From: Fimbriiglobus ruber
Lineage (GTDB): Bacteria > Planctomycetota > Planctomycetia > Gemmatales > Gemmataceae
Assembly (NCBI RefSeq): GCF_002197845.1
Contig: NZ_NIDE01000014.1
Span: 1,302,001 to 1,366,000 of the forward strand
Direction: 5' to 3'
Length of the DNA stretch: 64,000 nt
The notes below the pieces were generated by a model. That model saw only the letters and a program-made list of their open reading frames with translations, did not search any database and was not told where the DNA came from. This document shows positions 62,694-64,000 of the stretch, one piece after another (position 1 is the first letter of the stretch; the number at the start of each line of letters is the position of its first letter). Position numbers and translations under genes: made by a program.

Positions 62694-64000
62694 TCAATCC
62701 GCCTTCTCGGCCGTGAACGTCACCCGATACATCCGGTCCGCGTCGACCGCTTTCGGCAGCGGGACGAGGACGAAGTCGTCGGTCACGACCGGCTTCAGAT
62801 CTTGGCCCTCGGTGACCGCGACCTTTTTGACCCGGTGCGGCAGGAACGCGAACACCGGCCGGCCGCCCCGCTGCGACCCGTTCGTGTTCACCGGCGCGAA
62901 CGATTTGGCCCCGAGCTTCGGGGTGATCGTCAGGGTGTACGTCCCGTCCTTCACGTCCAGCGCCTGGTCCCACGCGCACGCGGCCGGCTTGACCCGCGCG
63001 ACCCACGCCGGGTCGCCGTAGAACGCGACCACGTCCCGGTCGTACAGGAGGCCGTTGCGCGAATTCTCGCCCGACGCGGCCCGGGCCTCCTTCGGGAATT
63101 CCGTCTCCAATTTGTGCAGTAACGCCTGATGGTTAGCGAAGAACGCCTCGGCGAGGGTGTACCGGCCCGGCTGTTCGACGAAGTAGTCGAGCAGGCCCCA
63201 GCCGCCGTACCCGTACCACGTCAGGACCGTGTACCCGACCATCTGGTTGACGCCGGCCGAGTTCAGCCACGCGAGGGCCATCGCGTCCGGCCCGTCGACG
63301 TGGCCCATCAGGCAGTTGCCGACCGCCAGGTAGACCTTCGGGTTCGACGAGGCGACCGGGTGCCGGGCGTTCTTGGTGTCGAGGCCGAAGAGTTGGCCGT
63401 CCTTGCTGCGGAACGAGCCGTTGCGGTAGCGGAAGCCGATCTGCCAGTCCCGCTCCGTCGCGTGCCCCGAGGTCACGAACAGGTCGGCGTGGTACTCGTT
63501 GAGCGTGTCCACGAGCGCCTTCGTGCTGTCGGCCGACCCGGCTTTCGCATCCGTCACCTTGCCGGCCGCCTTGCGGACGACCCGGCCGGCGTCGAGTTCC
63601 GAATAACAGACGCCTTCCTCGCACTTGTCCAGGGCGACCTCGGTGCCGGACGCGACCTTGCGGATTTCGAGCGGTTCGTTGTGTTCGGCGATCCGCAGGG
63701 CGTTGGCCGCGTCGTGCCCGGTGAGGATGCCCCAGATCACGTCGGTGTACGGGTCGTCGTCGAGCTGGCGGGTGAGCCGGTGGACCTTCGCGACGAACTC
63801 GCGACCGGCCTCGGCCGGCGTCGCGACGAAGCAGGCGTACCGCGGGCGGGTGCGGGTGAGTTCGGCTTTCGCTTCGGCGAGGTCGTCGTAGGCGATGAGT
63901 CGGCCGCCGTACTTCTTTACGAGTACGTCCGCCACCCGCTTCCAGCCCGCCTCGCGGAGCGTCGGGTTGGACACGACGACCGCGTACCCGCCCGCGAGGG
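62694..64000 (-). CDS. C25-like (gingipain-type) cysteine peptidase domain protein, N-terminus cut by the window
   Basis: At least 426 aa, frame open at base 64000. A caspase-like/C25 peptidase fold is suggested by NPTLREAGWKRVADVLVKKY near the visible start, a His in FVTSGHATERDW, and a Cys in VYLAVGNCLMGHVDGPDA, the expected His-Cys dyad. The C-terminal part is a beta-rich domain (DGTYTLTITPKLGAKSF). This type is common among planctomycete secreted proteins. The N-terminus, including any signal peptide, lies beyond the window, so location is unknown. Confidence 0.7.
   Translation of the reverse strand, partial: LAGGYAVVVSNPTLREAGWKRVADVLVKKYGGRLIAYDDLAEAKAELTRTRPRYACFVATPAEAGREFVAKVHRLTRQLDDDPYTDVIWGILTGHDAANALRIAEHNEPLEIRKVASGTEVALDKCEEGVCYSELDAGRVVRKAAGKVTDAKAGSADSTKALVDTLNEYHADLFVTSGHATERDWQIGFRYRNGSFRSKDGQLFGLDTKNARHPVASSNPKVYLAVGNCLMGHVDGPDAMALAWLNSAGVNQMVGYTVLTWYGYGGWGLLDYFVEQPGRYTLAEAFFANHQALLHKLETEFPKEARAASGENSRNGLLYDRDVVAFYGDPAWVARVKPAACAWDQALDVKDGTYTLTITPKLGAKSFAPVNTNGSQRGGRPVFAFLPHRVKKVAVTEGQDLKPVVTDDFVLVPLPKAVDADRMYRVTFTAEKAD

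Overview
The window reads as chromosome of a high-GC planctomycete, most likely of the family Gemmataceae. Supporting signs are a DUF1559 protein with a type IV prepilin-like leader, a small GY-rich secreted protein of the TIGR03000 kind, two ECF sigma factors fused to membrane-anchored carboxypeptidase-regulatory-like modules, PQQ-type beta-propeller proteins, many single-gene transcription units and several dispersed inverted repeats. No replication origin, rRNA operon, CRISPR array or prophage was seen.

Layout: 1-4.9 kb holds purH (cut by the window edge), tilS, a DUF2752 membrane protein, a lipoprotein and a stand-alone nuoI-like ferredoxin. 4.97-6.8 kb is a lower-GC two-gene module (unknown protein plus helical-repeat protein). 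6.9-11.6 kb has a secreted transglutaminase-like protein, small unknown proteins and mnmH. 11.6-13.7 kb is a second low-GC island. 13.8-17.7 kb has an ABC export operon and pheS. 17.9-22.8 kb has secreted and zinc-ribbon proteins. 23.1-26.1 kb is a frameshifted ECF sigma fusion gene. 26.3-35 kb holds leuS, DUF4058, an acyl-CoA dehydrogenase, folE and a beta-propeller protein. 35.1-38.8 kb is an intact ECF sigma / carboxypeptidase-like / thioredoxin fusion. 39.2-43.8 kb holds an SDR, a hydrolase, a Nudix protein and unknowns. 43.9-45.1 kb is an insertion sequence. 46.4-52.5 kb has a 14-TPR protein, a tandem GNAT protein and a second beta-propeller. 52.5-52.9 kb is a tRNA region. The rest carries a cupin, a vapBC module with a nonsense mutation in the toxin, two tRNA-Ser genes, an H1-like basic protein, a TSUP/DUF1634 pair, a thioredoxin-like lipoprotein, leuC, decayed transposases and the C-terminal part of a C25-like peptidase.

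Most genes are independent housekeeping or cell-envelope functions; translation is well represented (tilS, mnmH, pheS, leuS, four canonical tRNAs). The most unusual object is at 52770-52877. There a 22-position helix encloses a tRNA 3' half followed by a tRNA 5' half, so a near-complete cloverleaf is encoded in circularly permuted order beside two tandem tRNA genes. Other items worth follow-up are the two sigma-factor fusions, the two low-GC islands, the amber-interrupted VapC and several MITE-like inverted repeats.
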